Notes: a model not told the origin generated them from the letters alone. DNA of 64,000 nt from Sorghum bicolor (GCF_000003195.3 NC_012873.2:25393317-25457316); one strand, 5' to 3'; shown: positions 20,223 through 33,428, counted from the first letter of the stretch. Translations and numbers: made by a program.

Positions 20223-20962
20223 TTTGTCTTGCGATCAAATTTCCGTGGGGGCGCGCGAGCGACCCCGCGGGGGTAGCCCCCGAGCCCTCGGAGGAGTTTT
20301 TGACTCCTTCAAGGGTTATGTTGTCTAATTCGCAGGAACGCTTTCGACACCAGTGGTGGAAGGTTCTGACTGGCTTGTTTTTGCCCGGGGGTTTCGACGT
20401 ACTCTCGATCGAGCGAGCGTCTTCTACCCCAAATTGAGTTCCTAGCGGGTAGTCCAAGTGAGAACCTGTGCCCCTTTCGAGGGGGTCAGCTGTAGCCCGG
20501 AGGCGTTCTCATAAAGCAGGGTCGACGTGGTCAGTGATACCAGTCTCATTCGATAGAGACCGGCGGCTCGATGCCTCCCGTCGGGGGGATTCCTCTCGAC
20601 AGTCTCGACCCTACCGTGAACATCGCCAGCGAGTCCTCGAGGCGGGCCTCGATCTTCGACCGCTCGCTGGGGATCCCTGACTCTGGCGCTCGAGATCGGC
20701 TGTCGAACCCTTTCGGCGGGCCAGCCATCGACCTCTCGAGACTTTGGTGGTTACGTCCCTCGGCTTACGAGGGAAGGAAACGGCCGTGGCGGTTCGCCTT
20801 TCTGCCCATTGGGCGCGCCTTTTTAGGCGGATGACGTTACGACACTGTATCGGCGGGGAATTCGGAGAGTCCGGCCTGTGAGGAGAGAGAGGACTGTCAG
20901 ACGGCGCATTTATGGGGGGAGTTACCTTATTTCTCGGATCTGTCCGTTGGCGGACTGCCGCC

Positions 20963-20970
20963 TATAAGTA
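20963..20970 (+). promoter_or_regulatory. TATA box of the antisense gene (element 2)
   Basis: TATAAGTA lies 140 bp before ATG 21103, equivalent to TATAAATA in element 1. Confidence 0.65.
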
Positions 20971-21102
20971 CGTCGTGGCGTCGCCGCCGTTCCTCTCCCT
21001 TCCGCCTTCTCGCTCTTATTCCTTTGCTGCCTTTGCTTTCTCGCCGTCTCACGCGCACACGCCTCCTCGAGCCGTAGTGAACCCACTGTCCCTTCAGCCG
21101 AG

Positions 21103-24100
21103 ATGCCTGTAAGACTCGTCGCCGCCGACGACTGGCGCCCGTTGTCGATGACGGAGCGCCGGCTGTTAGAACTTGAGAGGGAGGGACTGCTGCGCCGCCG
21201 CACCTCGCTGTCGTCGCCAGAGTGGATCGCGCCGCCGGCGAGTCACAGGGCGCCTCAGCCGCCCGAGGGCTACGTGGTGTCGTTCGCCAAGTTCCACCGC
21301 CACGGTCTGGGCGCGCCCCCAAGCCGCTTCATGCGGGCCCTCTGCTTCCATTATGGGGTGGAGCTCCAGCACTTCTCTCCGAACGCCATCACCGTAGCGG
21401 CGGTCTTCGCCGCCGTGTGTGAGGGCTTCCTGGGGATGATGCCGCACTGGGAGCTGTGGCTCCACCTCTACAGGAGCGAGCTGTTTCACGCCCCCACCGG
21501 AACCACGGGCGTTAGGAAGCCCGTGCGGGCGGGTTGCCTCAATCTGGTGCAGAAGACGGGGAAGACGGACCGGCCGCGGGAGTACATCCCGGTAGGGTTA
21601 TCGACCAACCACGCCGGCTGGGACTCCCAGTGGTTCTACTTGCGGAACGACGACAACCTACTGCCTTCCTACTCGGGCCGTCTGATCTTGGAGCGTCCAG
21701 CGGACTGGACGTACGGCGTCGTCCAAGCTCATCAGTCTCGGCTCGACCCCCTCCTTGACGCCCTGAAGAAGCTTCGCCAGGAAGGTTTGACCGCCGCCCT
21801 CGTCCTCTCGGCCGTCCATCACCGGAGAGTTCTCCCTCTGATGTCACGACCGCTGAGGATGGACGAGATGGGCCCTGGCGTCTCATCTCGGGACCTCGAG
21901 GCGTGTCGGATGTCCAACGAGGCTCCGGCGGACGACGAAGTCGCGGCCCGAGTCAGGGCTGCCATAGCCGGTGATTTTCAGCCGGATCATGTCAACGGCT
22001 TCCCCATGAGACCTGACGCAGGCTCGATCGATCTGGTATGCTTTCTTCTTGCGCGCATCCCCGATTCGGGGTTTCCTTTCTCCCCTCTCTTTTTTCTAAG
22101 TCTGCTGTAGTTTTGGCAGGGTCGGATTGATGTCCGGTCCTCGAGGCCTCCGGTAAAGGAGGACGAGGTCGATCGCGACAAACGGCGCCAATCCGCCGAA
22201 AAGCTGAAGTCTGCCAAGGACTCCGCAAAGAAGGGGGAGAAGAAGAAGAACCTCGACCGCCAAGCATTAGAGGCGCGTCGAGCCAAATCCAGGTAGAGGG
22301 GGGAGCCTGAGGAAGAATCCCCCAATGATGATGACGATGACGACGAGGACAGCGACGACTCCGAGGGGATGGCGTCGCGCCTCGATCGGATTCTCGAGGG
22401 CCCGCCTCGAGGTGACGTCGACGCCCCCCGGACGGAGGCGCCAGAGGAGGGTCCGAGCGGATCTCGTCGTCCCCGGGCCGACACCCCTCCAGCGCCCAAG
22501 GCGGGCCAAGACGCACCGCGCCCTCCCCCGGTGCCCAGGGAGAGCGGTCCGGCTAGGTCCCAGGCGTCGGGGCCGCTAACCCGTGGTCGCGCCGCGGCCT
22601 CTGAGAATGGAGACGCCGACCGTAGGAGCGCGGGTCCCGGCGTCTGCCAGGCGGGGACCGACGTACCTAAGCCAGTTCGTGCCCTCGAGGGGCCTGGAGC
22701 CCCGACGCGGGGTGGCTCGAGGCCCGCTGGTCGGGGTGGCGGAAGGCGAGCCGTTCTTCCCGTGGGGTAAGCCTTTTTGATGTTGCGGTTTTTGTCTTCC
22801 CATTCTTCCACCTTTCCTCATATGCCGACCTTTTTTCAGGCTGAAGCGGACCCTTGAGCAGGCCCAACCGTCTATGGCCAAGAGGCTCAGAACGGGTGGC
22901 GCCTCCACGGAACCAGGTTCGTAGTTAATTCTCGGGCGTCGCGATGTTCTTGCGTTGGTTATCATAACGTCTGACCCTTACCCTTTGTTTTGTAGGCTCA
23001 TCCAGCCCCCAACCTCCAGCCGGCGTCGAGAGGGCTTCATCTCGTCCCGCGCCTACTCCGTCGCCGCCGACTCATGATGCGGCCCCCCAGACGCGAGCGT
23101 CAGAGGGAGCCCCCGAGCCCCCTCGATTGGGGGTCGAGGGGGAACCCATCACCATCAGCGATACGTCTGATGGCAACGACACGTCTGGGGGCGCTCGCCC
23201 TATGGAGGAAGAAGCGTCGACCCCCAACGTCGCGGGACGGACTCCCTGGCCTGCAGGCCTTCGAGCTCTCGAGGCGCAAAGGAAGATGGTGGAGGAGGAA
23301 GAGCGGGAGCGCGAGGCGACGCAACCGTCACTGGAGCAGCAGCAGCAGCAACCCCAGCCGGAGGAGCAGCTGCAGCAACAGCAGGAGGAGCAGCAGCAGC
23401 AGCTGGGGTAGCAACAGCAGCTGGGGGGCCAAGAGGACGAGCCACTTGAGCCCCCGCCTCAAGGTTTGGCCGAACCGGCGCCACTGGCGTCGCAAGAGCC
23501 CGGCGATCAAGAGGGAAATTTGCCGGTGTACGGACCTCCCACCCCAGCGTGGCTCCTCCCGGGGGCGCCTGCCGCGATCCGGGCAGAGTCGGGGCGAGCG
23601 GACGGAGTGGTGGCGCTCGCCTGTATGATGCGCACCCCCACCGACCCCGAGTCCGAGATCAAGAGGACGATCTACGGCATGGACGGGATCGCCCCCGGGT
23701 TCCTCCGGGAGCATCGAGCATGGGAGGACCGCTTTCCCTCTGAGGAGGATGAGATTGGGTCGTCTGGGAGCAAGGACGGTACGTGGAAGACGGTGGACGA
23801 CGACGGGCGGTTCCCTTGCCTCGCCGACCTGTTCTTGCGCCACGGGGGTTCCCTCGAGACCGTCGAGAACTTTATCCGCGGTGTCAAGGCGCGGGCTGAT
23901 CGGGAGATGGAGAACTGGTGTCCCGATCGGATTCGTATCCGAGCTTCCACCGACCCGTCCGAGCCCAATATCTTCCTCGACGACAAGAAGGAGGTCGAGA
24001 AGTGGGAGCATGTCGAGGAGCTCCGCCTTTGGATGAAACACGTGGTGGGGCTCCTATCGGACGTCATCAACAACGGGCTTGGGCCAGCTTATTTTGTAAG

Positions 24101-25384
24101 TGTTTCTCGAACTCCAATCTTTATGGTGCTTTCTGGTTTCTGTATTCTAATCCCCCTGATTCGCAGGATATGAAAGAGACCTCTCGCATCAAGTCCAGCT
24201 TCATACGTGCCACGAGGGGCGGATGGGAGCAGCTTCCCCTCCTCAAGGATCAACTCCTCGAGTCGCAGGAAAAGCTGCTCAAAGCTTACAAAGATCTCAT
24301 AGCACTCGAGGAGGAGAAGAAGGCGAGGGAGGCTGCTTTGGCCGAGGCCCGAGAGGTCTCGAAGAAGGCGGAGGAGGAGGCGATGCAGCTACGGGAGCGG
24401 GCTCTTACGGTCGAGGAGGCCGCGTCTAGAGCCCGGGAGGAGGCCTTGTCCTACAAGAGCGTTATTGCGGACCTGGACAAGGAGAAGGGCCTTCTCCAAA
24501 CCGACCTGGACTCCCTCCGCGATTCCTTCCAGAAGATGAAAGTGGCGTACGTGGACAATGAGGTCGCCAGGGGTGCCGCCGAGGACACAAAGAAGAAGGC
24601 CCTCGAAGACCTCGAGATGGAGCGAGCTCGATCCCGCAGTCTCTCTGACGACGTCGAGCGTCTGAAGGGAGAATTGCTGGAGAAGAGTGGAGCCGTCGCT
24701 CAGGCTGGCAGGGTGATCGAAGATCTCCGCGTCGCCAATACTGAGCTGGCGCGCTCCAACAGAGAGATCGAGCGTGCCAACACCAGATTGGTCGGCGAGA
24801 ACACGGCCCTAGAGGAGTGCATCAAAGGTATGTTTCCTTTGTCGAATTTCCTTTTCGAGGTGTGCTTGAGCTTTTCCTAAAGCTTCTTTGTATTGGCATT
24901 TACAGGGCTCAAGGACGAACTCCTGGCCGCCCAAGCCGAGGCTCGCAACGCCAAGGCTCAGCTCGAGGCTGAGGTTGCTTTGAACCGTCGAGTGCGGACG
25001 GCGATAAGCGATCTCTCGACCTCTTGGGAGGTCGAGCCTATGGATGAGTCGAGGGAGGACGCTCGAGGCGACGCCCTGATCGACCAGTTGTGCTACATAG
25101 GCGCGACGCTGCGAGATCGGGTGCGGGACGCCCTCCACATCGGGGTGAAGCGGGCGATGGCGGTTGTCTGCTCGGGCTTCTCCTACGACATGGAGGTGGT
25201 GTCTCATGGCTTCGTCACCGACATCTCCAAGACCGACGCGGAGAACGAGGAGAGGCTCCATGCCTTGATCGACGACGCGGAGGCTCCTGGGGAAAGGTTG
25301 GCCAAGCTCTTCGAGCCTGAGGTGCTTCCTCCTGAGGCTAGCTCGGGCGGAGGCGAGGGCGGTGAGGATCGTGCCGCGGACTGA
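21103..25384 (+). pseudogene. Antisense accessory gene of element 2, six exons, two nonsense codons
   Basis: Exons: 21103-22035, 22120-22766, 22840-22916, 22996-24095, 24167-24827, 24906-25384; introns 84, 73, 79, 71 and 78 bp, all GT...AG. Exon lengths equal those of element 1 except exon 4 (1,100 against 1,079, a 21-nt in-frame difference near the Gln-rich stretch). The total of 3,897 nt is a multiple of three. Premature stops are TAG 22294-22296 in exon 2, where element 1 has CAG, and TAG 23409-23411 in exon 4, where element 1 has CGG. Domain order is the same: Transposase_28-like N-terminus, basic and acidic linker, Gln-rich stretch, coiled coil. Phase conservation over five introns in a second, diverged copy is the best evidence that the gene model is right. 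Confidence 0.85.
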
Positions 25385-25938
25385 GGCCTGCGAGCCTGCT
25401 CAGGGCGCCTGAGGCCCCTTGTATGATACTTTATTAATTCTGTTGTTACGTGATATAGTATCTTTTTGTAATTGTTAACTGCTTATTTGTCTTTCCGCTC
25501 GAGGTTCCTTTGTTTCTCTTTGTTCCTACGTTTGTATCCCTTGCTCGATCTTTCGTCAAAAACAACCTCGATTACCTCAAGGGTGAGGAAGTGAGTAGAG
25601 TTTCCGTAGCCTAGGGGCGTGGGAGTTCTCCGGCTCATTATCCCTCGGCCTTTGAGGGGCTCGAGGCGCCTTAGCTATTCGAACCGTGCAAGGTTTACCA
25701 AGCAAGAAAAGAAAATTTCTTGGCTTTTTCGACGCTTGGGGAGGGGTCGTCCCTCTGGTAGCCCCTGAGGGGGTGCGGACTATGATGGGTCATGGTCGGC
25801 ATCCCCTTTTAACGTCGAGACTATGACTCGTAACTATTTTTGGTACAGAAAAAAGCCGCTCGAGGGAAAGACTTTATTCATTCATGCGTTCATTTACAAA
25901 GTCTTCGTACAAAATGTAGGATCGTCAATCTAGGACTT
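25385..25938. other. Convergent spacer, element 2
   Basis: Counterpart of 9187-9738, non-coding. It holds a degenerate polypurine-tract copy (minus strand CTCAGGGGCTAC, about 25755-25766). Confidence 0.55.
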
Positions 25939-28900
25939 CTAGGGGTAGAATCGACGTAGCTGTTCGATGTTCCATGCGTTGGTGAAGATTGCCCCCTTTT
26001 CGTCCGCCAATTTGTACGTTCCTGGCTTAAGGACCTCGGCCACCACATACGGGCCTTCCCAAGGTGGGGTCAGCTTGTGGCGTCCTTGGTTGCTTTGCCG
26101 GCGTCGTAGGACAAGGTCGCCTATGTTGAGGTCCCTCTTGCGCACGTGCTTGTCGTGGTAGCGTCGGAGTCTCTGCTGATATCTGGCAGAGTTGAGGAGG
26201 GCCATGTCTCGAGCCTCCTCGAGTTGGTCGACCGCGTTTTCTTGAGTTTCTTTGTTCGATTGCTCGTTGTAAGCCTTGAGTCGAGGTGACCCATACTCGA
26301 GGTCTGTGGGGAGGATAGCCTCAGAGCCGTAGACCATGAAGAACGGTGTGTATTTGGTGGCCCTGCTTGGCGTTGTCCTTAGGCTCCATAGGACTGAGGA
26401 AAGCTCCTCGACCCATTTCTTGCCGAATTTCTTCAATCGGTTGTAGATCCTTGGCTTGAGTCCTTGCAAAATCATGCCGTTGGCACGCTCGACCTGGCCG
26501 TTAGTTCGAGGGTGGGCCACTGCAGACCAGTTCACACGGATATGATGCTGATCGCAGAAATCCAAGAACTTTCTGCCGGTGAACTGGGTGCCGTTGTCGG
26601 TGATGATGACATTGGGGATCCCAAACCGATGGATGATGTCGGTGAAGAAGAGGACGGCTTGCTCGGAGCGGATGTTGGTGATGGGCCGAGCCTCGATCCA
26701 TTTTGAGAACTTGTCAATGGCCACCAGCAGATGGGTGTATCCTCCTTTCGCCTTTTGTAGAGGCCCTACTAAATCGAGCCCCCATACCGCAAACGGCCAG
26801 GTGATGGGGATCATCTGAAGAGCGTGGGCGGGCAGATGCGTCTGCTTGGCGTAGAACTGGCACCCATGACACGAGCGTACGAGCTCGATGGCATCCGCCA
26901 CAGCCGTTGGCCAGTAGAAACCTTGCCGAAAAGCGTTCCCTACAAGGGTCCGTGGGGCGGCGTGGTGGCCACAAGCCCCCGAGTGCAGGTCATCGAGGAG
27001 TTTTCGGCCTTCTTCTACGGTGATGCAACGTTGTAAGACCCCCGTCGGGCTCCGTCGATATAACTCGTTGTCTTCGCCATAGATCACATATGATTTGGCC
27101 CGTCGAGCGATACGACGAGCTTCTGTCTTGTCTTCTGGCAACTCGCCGCGGATAAGGCAGTCGAGGAACGGTGTGCGCCAATCGAATGGTCGACCCGGTC
27201 GTCGTTCTATCTCCATCACCTCTTCCACCATCAAGAGCGTATCGACAGCATTGGTTGGATGGGCGGTGGTGGTGTCGACGCCAGCCCCCGTGCCTAGGTC
27301 GACGGATGGCTCGTGAAGATCCTTTGAGAATGCATCAGGCGGCACTGTGCCTCTGGTAGATGCGATCTTGGCGAGTTCGTCGGCTGCCTCGTTGTAGCGT
27401 CGAGCGACATGGACAAGCTCGAGGCCGTGGAACCTGTCTTCGAGTCGACGGACCTCCTTGCAGTACGCTTCCATTTTTGGGTCGTGGCAACTAGAGGTTT
27501 TCATTACCTTGTCGATGACGAGTTGGGAGTCACCTCGGACGTCGAGGCGTCGGACTCCTAACTCGATAGCGATCTTGAGACCGTTGACGAGGGCCTCATA
27601 TTCTGCGACATTGTTAGATGCGGCAAAATGAATCCTGATTATGTACCTCATGTGGACGCCCAAGGGTGAGATGAACAGCAGGCCGGCTCCGGCTCCTGTT
27701 TTCATGAGCGACCCATCGAAATACATCGTCCATAGTTCCGCCTGGACCTGGGTCGGGGGGAGCTGGGTGTCCGTCCATTCTGCGATGAAGTCTACCAGGG
27801 CCTGCGATTTGATGGCCTTTCGAGGCGCATAAGTGAGAGTCTCACTCATGAGCTCGACCGACCATTTTGCTACTCTTCCCGTGGCTTCCTTGCTCTAGAT
27901 TATTTCGCCTAAAGGAAAAGACAAGACCACCGTGATGGGGTGGCCAAGGAAGTAATGCTGCAGCTTGCGACGGGCAAGGATTACGGCATAAATCAGCTTC
28001 TGGATTTGGGGATAATGTGCTTTGGTCTCCGAAAGCACCTCGCTGACGAAATATACTGGCCTCTGCACCGGTAACGCATGCCCCTCTTCCTGCCTCTCGA
28101 CCACCACCGCCGCGCTGACGACCTGGGTCGTCGACGCGACGTAGAGGAGCAGCGGCTCTGCAGGTTGAGGTGGAACCAGGACTGGTGCCGAGGTCAGCGT
28201 CTTTTTCAGCTTTTCGAGCGCTTCCTCGGCCTCGGGGGTCCAAGAAAAGCGCTCGACCTTCTTTAGGAGTCGATATAATGGTAATGCCTTTTCTCCTAGT
28301 CTCGAGATGAAACGGCTCAGAGCCGCCAGGCACCCCGTGACTCTCTGCACACCCTTGATGTCTCGGATTGGCCCCATTTTCGTGATGGCCGAGACTTTCT
28401 CGGGGTTGGCCTCGATACTGCGCTGCAAAACGATATATCCTAGGAGCATGCCTCGAGGCACGCCGAAAACGCACTTCTCGGGATTGAGCTTGATCCGGCT
28501 GGTGCGTAGGCAGCTGAAGGCAACCTCGAGGTCCTGGATCAGGTCTCCTCGTCGCTTTGACTTGACGACAATGTCGTCGACGTAGGCCTCGACCGTTGAT
28601 CCTATATGTTCGCCAAATACGTGAAGCATGCAACGTTGATACGTGGCTCCCGCGTTTCGAAGCCCAAATGGCATGGTCACGTAGCAATACATCCCGAAAG
28701 GCGTGATGAAAGAGGTCGTGAGCTGGTCGGACTCCTTCATTTTTATTTGGTGGTAACCAGAATAAGCATCAAGGAAAGAAAGGGTTTCACATCCCACGGT
28801 AGAATCGACAATCTGATCAATGCGTGGCAATGGAAAGGGAACTTTCGGACATGCTTTATTCAAACTGGTATAATCGACACACATCCTCATTTTCCCATTC

Positions 28901-29166
28901 TTTTTCTTAACTAATACAGGGTTTGCTAACCAGTCAGGATGATGAACCTCCTTGATGAATCCGGCCGTCAAAAGCTTGTGGACTTCCTCGCCAATGATCT
29001 TGCGCTTCTCCTCGTCGAATCGGCGCAGCCGCTGCTTCACTGGCTTGGAACCGGCTCGAATCTCCAAGGAGTGCTCGGCGACTTCCCTCGGTATGCCTGG
29101 CATGTCCGAGGGACTCCATGCAAACATGTCGGCATTTGCACGGAGAAAGTCGACGAGCACAGCTTC
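25939..29166 (-). pseudogene. pol: Element 2 pol with one nonsense codon
   Basis: The frame runs from the codon after TAG 29169-29167 to 25939. A single TAG at 27897-27895 replaces the CAG of element 1, between the degenerate connection RNase H and the second RNase H. Both flanking parts are otherwise open and in the same frame. YVDD, the second RNase H motifs and the integrase D,D-35-E motifs are all readable. Without suppression the product would end before RNase H 2 and integrase. Confidence 0.93.
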
Positions 29167-32100
29167 CTATTTGGGGTCGAGGTCGGTGCTGATCGTCAGC
29201 ACTTTGCCGTCGGAGTTGTTGGGGTCGAGCGGGATCTTCTTGGTTCCTTCCGCCGCCTCGAAGCTGCCCGCATGACGCTTAGGCTCTGGAGCCTCAGCAG
29301 CCATGGCCTCGAGCTTTGCAATGAGCTCGGTTGAGCTCTCGACCGCCTCCCCGTACTCGACGCACTCGACGTCGCACTCATACGCGTGCTCGAAGGAGGA
29401 ACTGACAGTGATGACGCCTTTGGGACCAGGCATCTTCAGCTTCAAGTATGTGTAGTTGGGTATAGCCATGAACTTGGCGTAGCCAGGGCGCCCGATGATG
29501 GCGTGGTACGTGCCTCGGAACCCAACCACCTCAAAGGTGAGGGTCTCCTTCCTGAAGTTGGCCGCCGTGCCGAAGCAGACCGGTAGGTCGATTCGACCTA
29601 CTGGCAGTGCCTTTTTTCCTAGCACGACGCCATGGAAACCGCCGGCGCTTGGCTGGAGGCGTCCTCTATCGATGTCGAGGAGATCGAGGGTCTCGAGGTA
29701 TATGATGTTGAGGCTGCTGCCACCATCCATCAGCACTTTCGAGAGTCGGGTGTTGACGATGATGGGGTCAACGACGAGCGGGTAGACGCCTGGGGCGACT
29801 ACCTTGTCAGGGTGGTCCTCTCGGTCGAAAGTGATAGGAGTGCTTGACCAGCTAAGGTATTGGGGCACCGCCATTCTTGCTGCAAAGACTTCGCGACGCT
29901 CCCTTTTGCGCTGCCTCGTGGTCAACTGAGTCGAGGGCCCGCCATAGATCATGTAGCAGTCGTGGACGGCGGGGAAGCCGTCGTCATCTTTGTTGTCCTC
30001 CTTGCCGCCAGCCTTCTCTTTCTTGGAGTCATCACGCGTATCTTTTTTGAACCCCTGACCGTCGAAATGCTTTCTCAGCATACGACAGTCCTTGAGTTTG
30101 TGGTTGGCGCCCCCCTTATGGTAAGGGCACGGCTCCTCCAACATCTTGTCGAAGATGCCTCCATCCGAGGGCCTCGCGGCTTCTTTCGATCCATGGCAGC
30201 GACGAGGTTGTCATCTGAATCTTCCCGGTGGAACTGCCGCACTTTCTGCTTCTTTTTATTTTTCTTGAGGCCTCGACTGGAAGTCCCGTCTTCATCGACG
30301 GGCTGCTTGCCTTTTCTTCCTTCTGAGCTGAAGAAGGCGCCGACTGCCTCCTCCCCTGCCGCGTAGTTAGCTACTACGTCCATCAGCTCGTCGACGGTCT
30401 GAGGTCGATTGCGACCTAATTCCCGCACCAAGTCTCGACTGGTGGTGCCCGAGACAAACGCCAAGATGACGTCGTGGTCAGGGATGTGCGGCAACTCAGT
30501 GCGCTGCTTCGAGAAGCGTCGAGCATACTCCCGAAGAGTTTCTCCTGACTTCTGCTTGCATTTGCTGAGGTCCCACGAGTTCCCTGGCCGTATGTAGGTC
30601 CCTTTGAAGTTACCCTCGAAGACTCTGACCAGATCAACCCAGTTGTGGATCTGATTGGCAGGGAGTTCCTCGAGCCATCGACGGGCGGTGTCAGAGAGAA
30701 AAAGGGGTAGCTGTCTGATGATGGCACGGTCATCGCCTCGAGCGCCACCTAGCTGACAGGCCAACCTGAAATCGGCCAGCCATAACTCTGGCTTGGTCTC
30801 TCCGTTGTACTTCGCGATGCTGGTCGGGGGTCGAAATGGATTGGGCAGGGGCGTGCTGCGGATCGCCCTGCTGAACACCCGTGGGCCTGGTGGCTCGGGA
30901 GCCATCCGGTCCTCGTCGCTGTCGTATCTCCCGCCGCGATGCGCGCTATAACCGCGCTCTTCCGCGTCTCCGTGCCGGCGGCGTCTATTTTCTCTGATGT
31001 CGTGCCGCGCGTCGTGTCGACGTTGATTGTCGGCAGGGAGGATGAGAGCGGTCTTTCTACCTCGAGGGGGGTTGTTGATGGACTGACACCTCCTCTTCGT
31101 TTAGAGGCTGTTCGTCGCGCTTCTCTGTGGCAGCTCCTCGTCGTCGAGACGCCGAACTTTCGGCTTGTTGAACCGCTGCCACCTGGAGCAATGTCTGTAC
31201 TTCATCTCGAATGCGTCGGGCCTGGGAATTCGATGGCTCTGGCATGTTACGTAGCAGCATTGTCGCTGCCACTACATTCTGGCCTGCTCGAGGGAAACGG
31301 CTGACAGGTTGTTCTGGCACTGCGTCGCCGACGATCTGTCGATGCACCTCCCGAGCGCGTCTGCGGACACTTCCGCCCGGCGGGTAAGGCAGGTCTTGCT
31401 CGAGGATTTGCTCGAGCAGGACGAGGCGCTCGCGGTCTTCATCAAGCTTCATTTTGAGCTCCCGCAGCTGCGCGAGCTGCGCGGTTCTGTCTTCCTGAGG
31501 AGGGGGGTCGAGCTGTCCGTCGTTCACAGGCGTCTTGGGGTCTTCTCGTGCTGCGGTGGCTCGACCACCTGCGGCAGCATCCCGTGTCTCGTCCGTAGTT
31601 TCTACCACCCCGTCGATGTGATAACATTCCCTCGTAAGGTCATAACCATCTGTTTCGGAGTCGGAGTCCGGTTCGGCGGCGTGGGAACAACCACGTCCTT
31701 CCTCTAGAAATCGTAGCCTGAGGGAGGTGATCGAGTATCGTCCGGGGCCTAGACGACGGAGGCCTCGTACTCGGGAAAGGTCCGGCAGCTCGGACGCCGG
31801 CTGCCGCGCTTCAGATCTACGTGGGAGGACCATTGGTCTTTCTACGTATGTCTGGGCGTTTGGGCATATCGCCCTGGCGAGTGACGCCGCGGTGTTGTCC
31901 AACCCGAACGGCGGTGCCGCCCTTGGAGGGAACAACCCGTGTGGAAGTAGCCTAGCGATGGTGGGGGAGAGCGCGCGAGACGCGTCCCCTCCCGTCGTCG
32001 CGCAGTGCTGAGTCGTCGCGCTTGTTGCTCCGTCACATGGCGCTGCCGCCTTGTGGCCCACGTTCTGCCTTGCACGGGCTGTTGGTCGTGCTGAAGCAGA

Positions 32101-32316
32101 GGGGCCGCGGCGGTGCTGACCGCGCCTCTTCTTAGGCGGGGAGGCGTGGTGGTGAGGGCGTCTCGGGGCCTTCAACCGTGCTGGTGTGACGCGGGCTCCT
32201 CCTGGTCCTTTGACTGAGAGCAAGATCATGTCGTAGCCGGAGCCCGTAGACATGAACTCGAGACTCCCAAACCAAATCACCGTGGAGCGCGGAAACGGCG
32301 AGGCAAGAGTGGCCAT
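29167..32316 (-). pseudogene. gag: Element 2 gag-protease with two frameshifts
   Basis: ATG 32316-32314 starts the frame, open to about 31065, where 2 bp are missing in a C-run relative to element 1; it moves to the frame read at 30905 and returns after a 1-bp deletion at about 30160. Protease (MDGGSSLN) is intact in the last part, ending at TAG 29169-29167. The position of element 1's TGA (3985) is CGA here, so the two copies carry different, complementary lesions. The N-terminal ~380 residues are Arg/Pro-rich without a recognised fold, then come the gag domain, the zinc motif and protease. Confidence 0.9.
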
Positions 32317-32354
32317 CCGGAAAGTAGTGGGATATCGATGAAAAAACACGCAGG

Positions 32355-32372
32355 ACCCCTACCTGGCGCGCC
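32355..32372 (-). other. Primer-binding site, element 2
   Basis: Minus strand TGGCGCGCCAGGTAGGGG, two bases inside the 5' LTR, identical to element 1. Confidence 0.8.
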
Positions 32373-32374
32373 AA

Positions 32375-33423
32375 CTGTCGGTGTTTTCCCCCCGGGGGGG
32401 TCACACCAACGAGTAAATTTGTATGCGTGCTCCCTTTCCCGGATGGTGATGCAAGAAAACACAGAGATTTATCCTGGTTCGGGCAAGAGAAGGCCCTACG
32501 TCCAGCGGAGGGAGAGAGTTTGTATTATCTTGCACCTAAGTGCTTGTACAGGGGTGAATACAAGCGTGGTATGAAGTGTCAAGCTCTACTACGTATGTGC
32601 GTGGCCTTATGTCGTGGTGTGATGTCCCTCTTCTATTCCTGAGTCTCTCCTTTTATAGCTCCAAGGAGAGACACAGGGTACATGTGTAGATGTTAGAGTA
32701 GGGGTCGATAGCCGCATGGAGCGCCGACGTACTCGAGGTTCCTGTACAGCATGGCCCCGAGCCGTCCCATCTTGATAGCCCGGTGATGATTACGCGTGCT
32801 CCTGCGTTCTACCCTGCGCGCCGCCTTGCACTGGTTCTGGGGTCGCATGCTTGTACGATATGGCGGCGAATCCGGCGGGGTAGCTGTGGTGTTGTCAGTC
32901 GACGCCCAACTTGTCCCTGGGAAGGAACCCTGTTTGGTCGAGGGTCGGACGCCGCGTAATATGCTGATATCTGGAGCGCTGACCTTGGGTGTCTCGAGGG
33001 TGTCCCGATTAGATGCTCCATCCTTATTTCCTGTGTCCCGACACACCCCGGGTCGTTCGGTAGGAAAGCTGCAAAAAGATTGATGGGACGGAAGCCTGTT
33101 CCCTATCACGCCTCCCGTGACCTGTGCGTTACGTGGGGAAGCATCGGGCGCATTTAATGCTCCGGCCCGCGTGCGCGTGTCAGGCGGCGGATGGCGCCCT
33201 CGCGCTCGACGCCCCCCGGTTCGCATGAGCCTGTTCCGTATTCGACGGTAACCAGCGCTCGACGCCTGATCGATTCGCTCGACGCTATTTCCGTCTTCGA
33301 GGTTGCGGCCGTCGATGGCGGCGCATACGCGAGATTAGAGCGTCGAATTGAGGGTCTCGACCCGCGTACGGGCAATCTCGTAATGCGCATCGCTGAGGGT
33401 ACCCCTTACTGGTACCCTCGACA
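32375..33423 (-). repeat. Element 2 5' LTR
   Basis: 1,049 bp, the same length as element 1 LTRs. The TATA box is at 32657-32651 on the minus strand. It is followed by the GAATT duplication at 33424-33428. Confidence 0.93.
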
Positions 33424-33428
33424 GAATT

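Larger units (their letters stand above)
19151..33423 (-). mobile_element. Element 2: Tat-lineage Ty3/Gypsy retrotransposon, older copy of the element 1 family, inverted
   Basis: LTRs are at 19151-20177 and 32375-33423; the element reads on the minus strand. The target duplication is a perfect GAATT on both sides. Organisation is identical to element 1, including the antisense gene (here on +). I counted about 14 substitutions plus a 21-bp and a 1-bp indel between the LTRs, so it is older than element 1. Gag has two frameshifts, pol one nonsense codon and the accessory gene two, so this copy is not autonomous. Confidence 0.95.
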
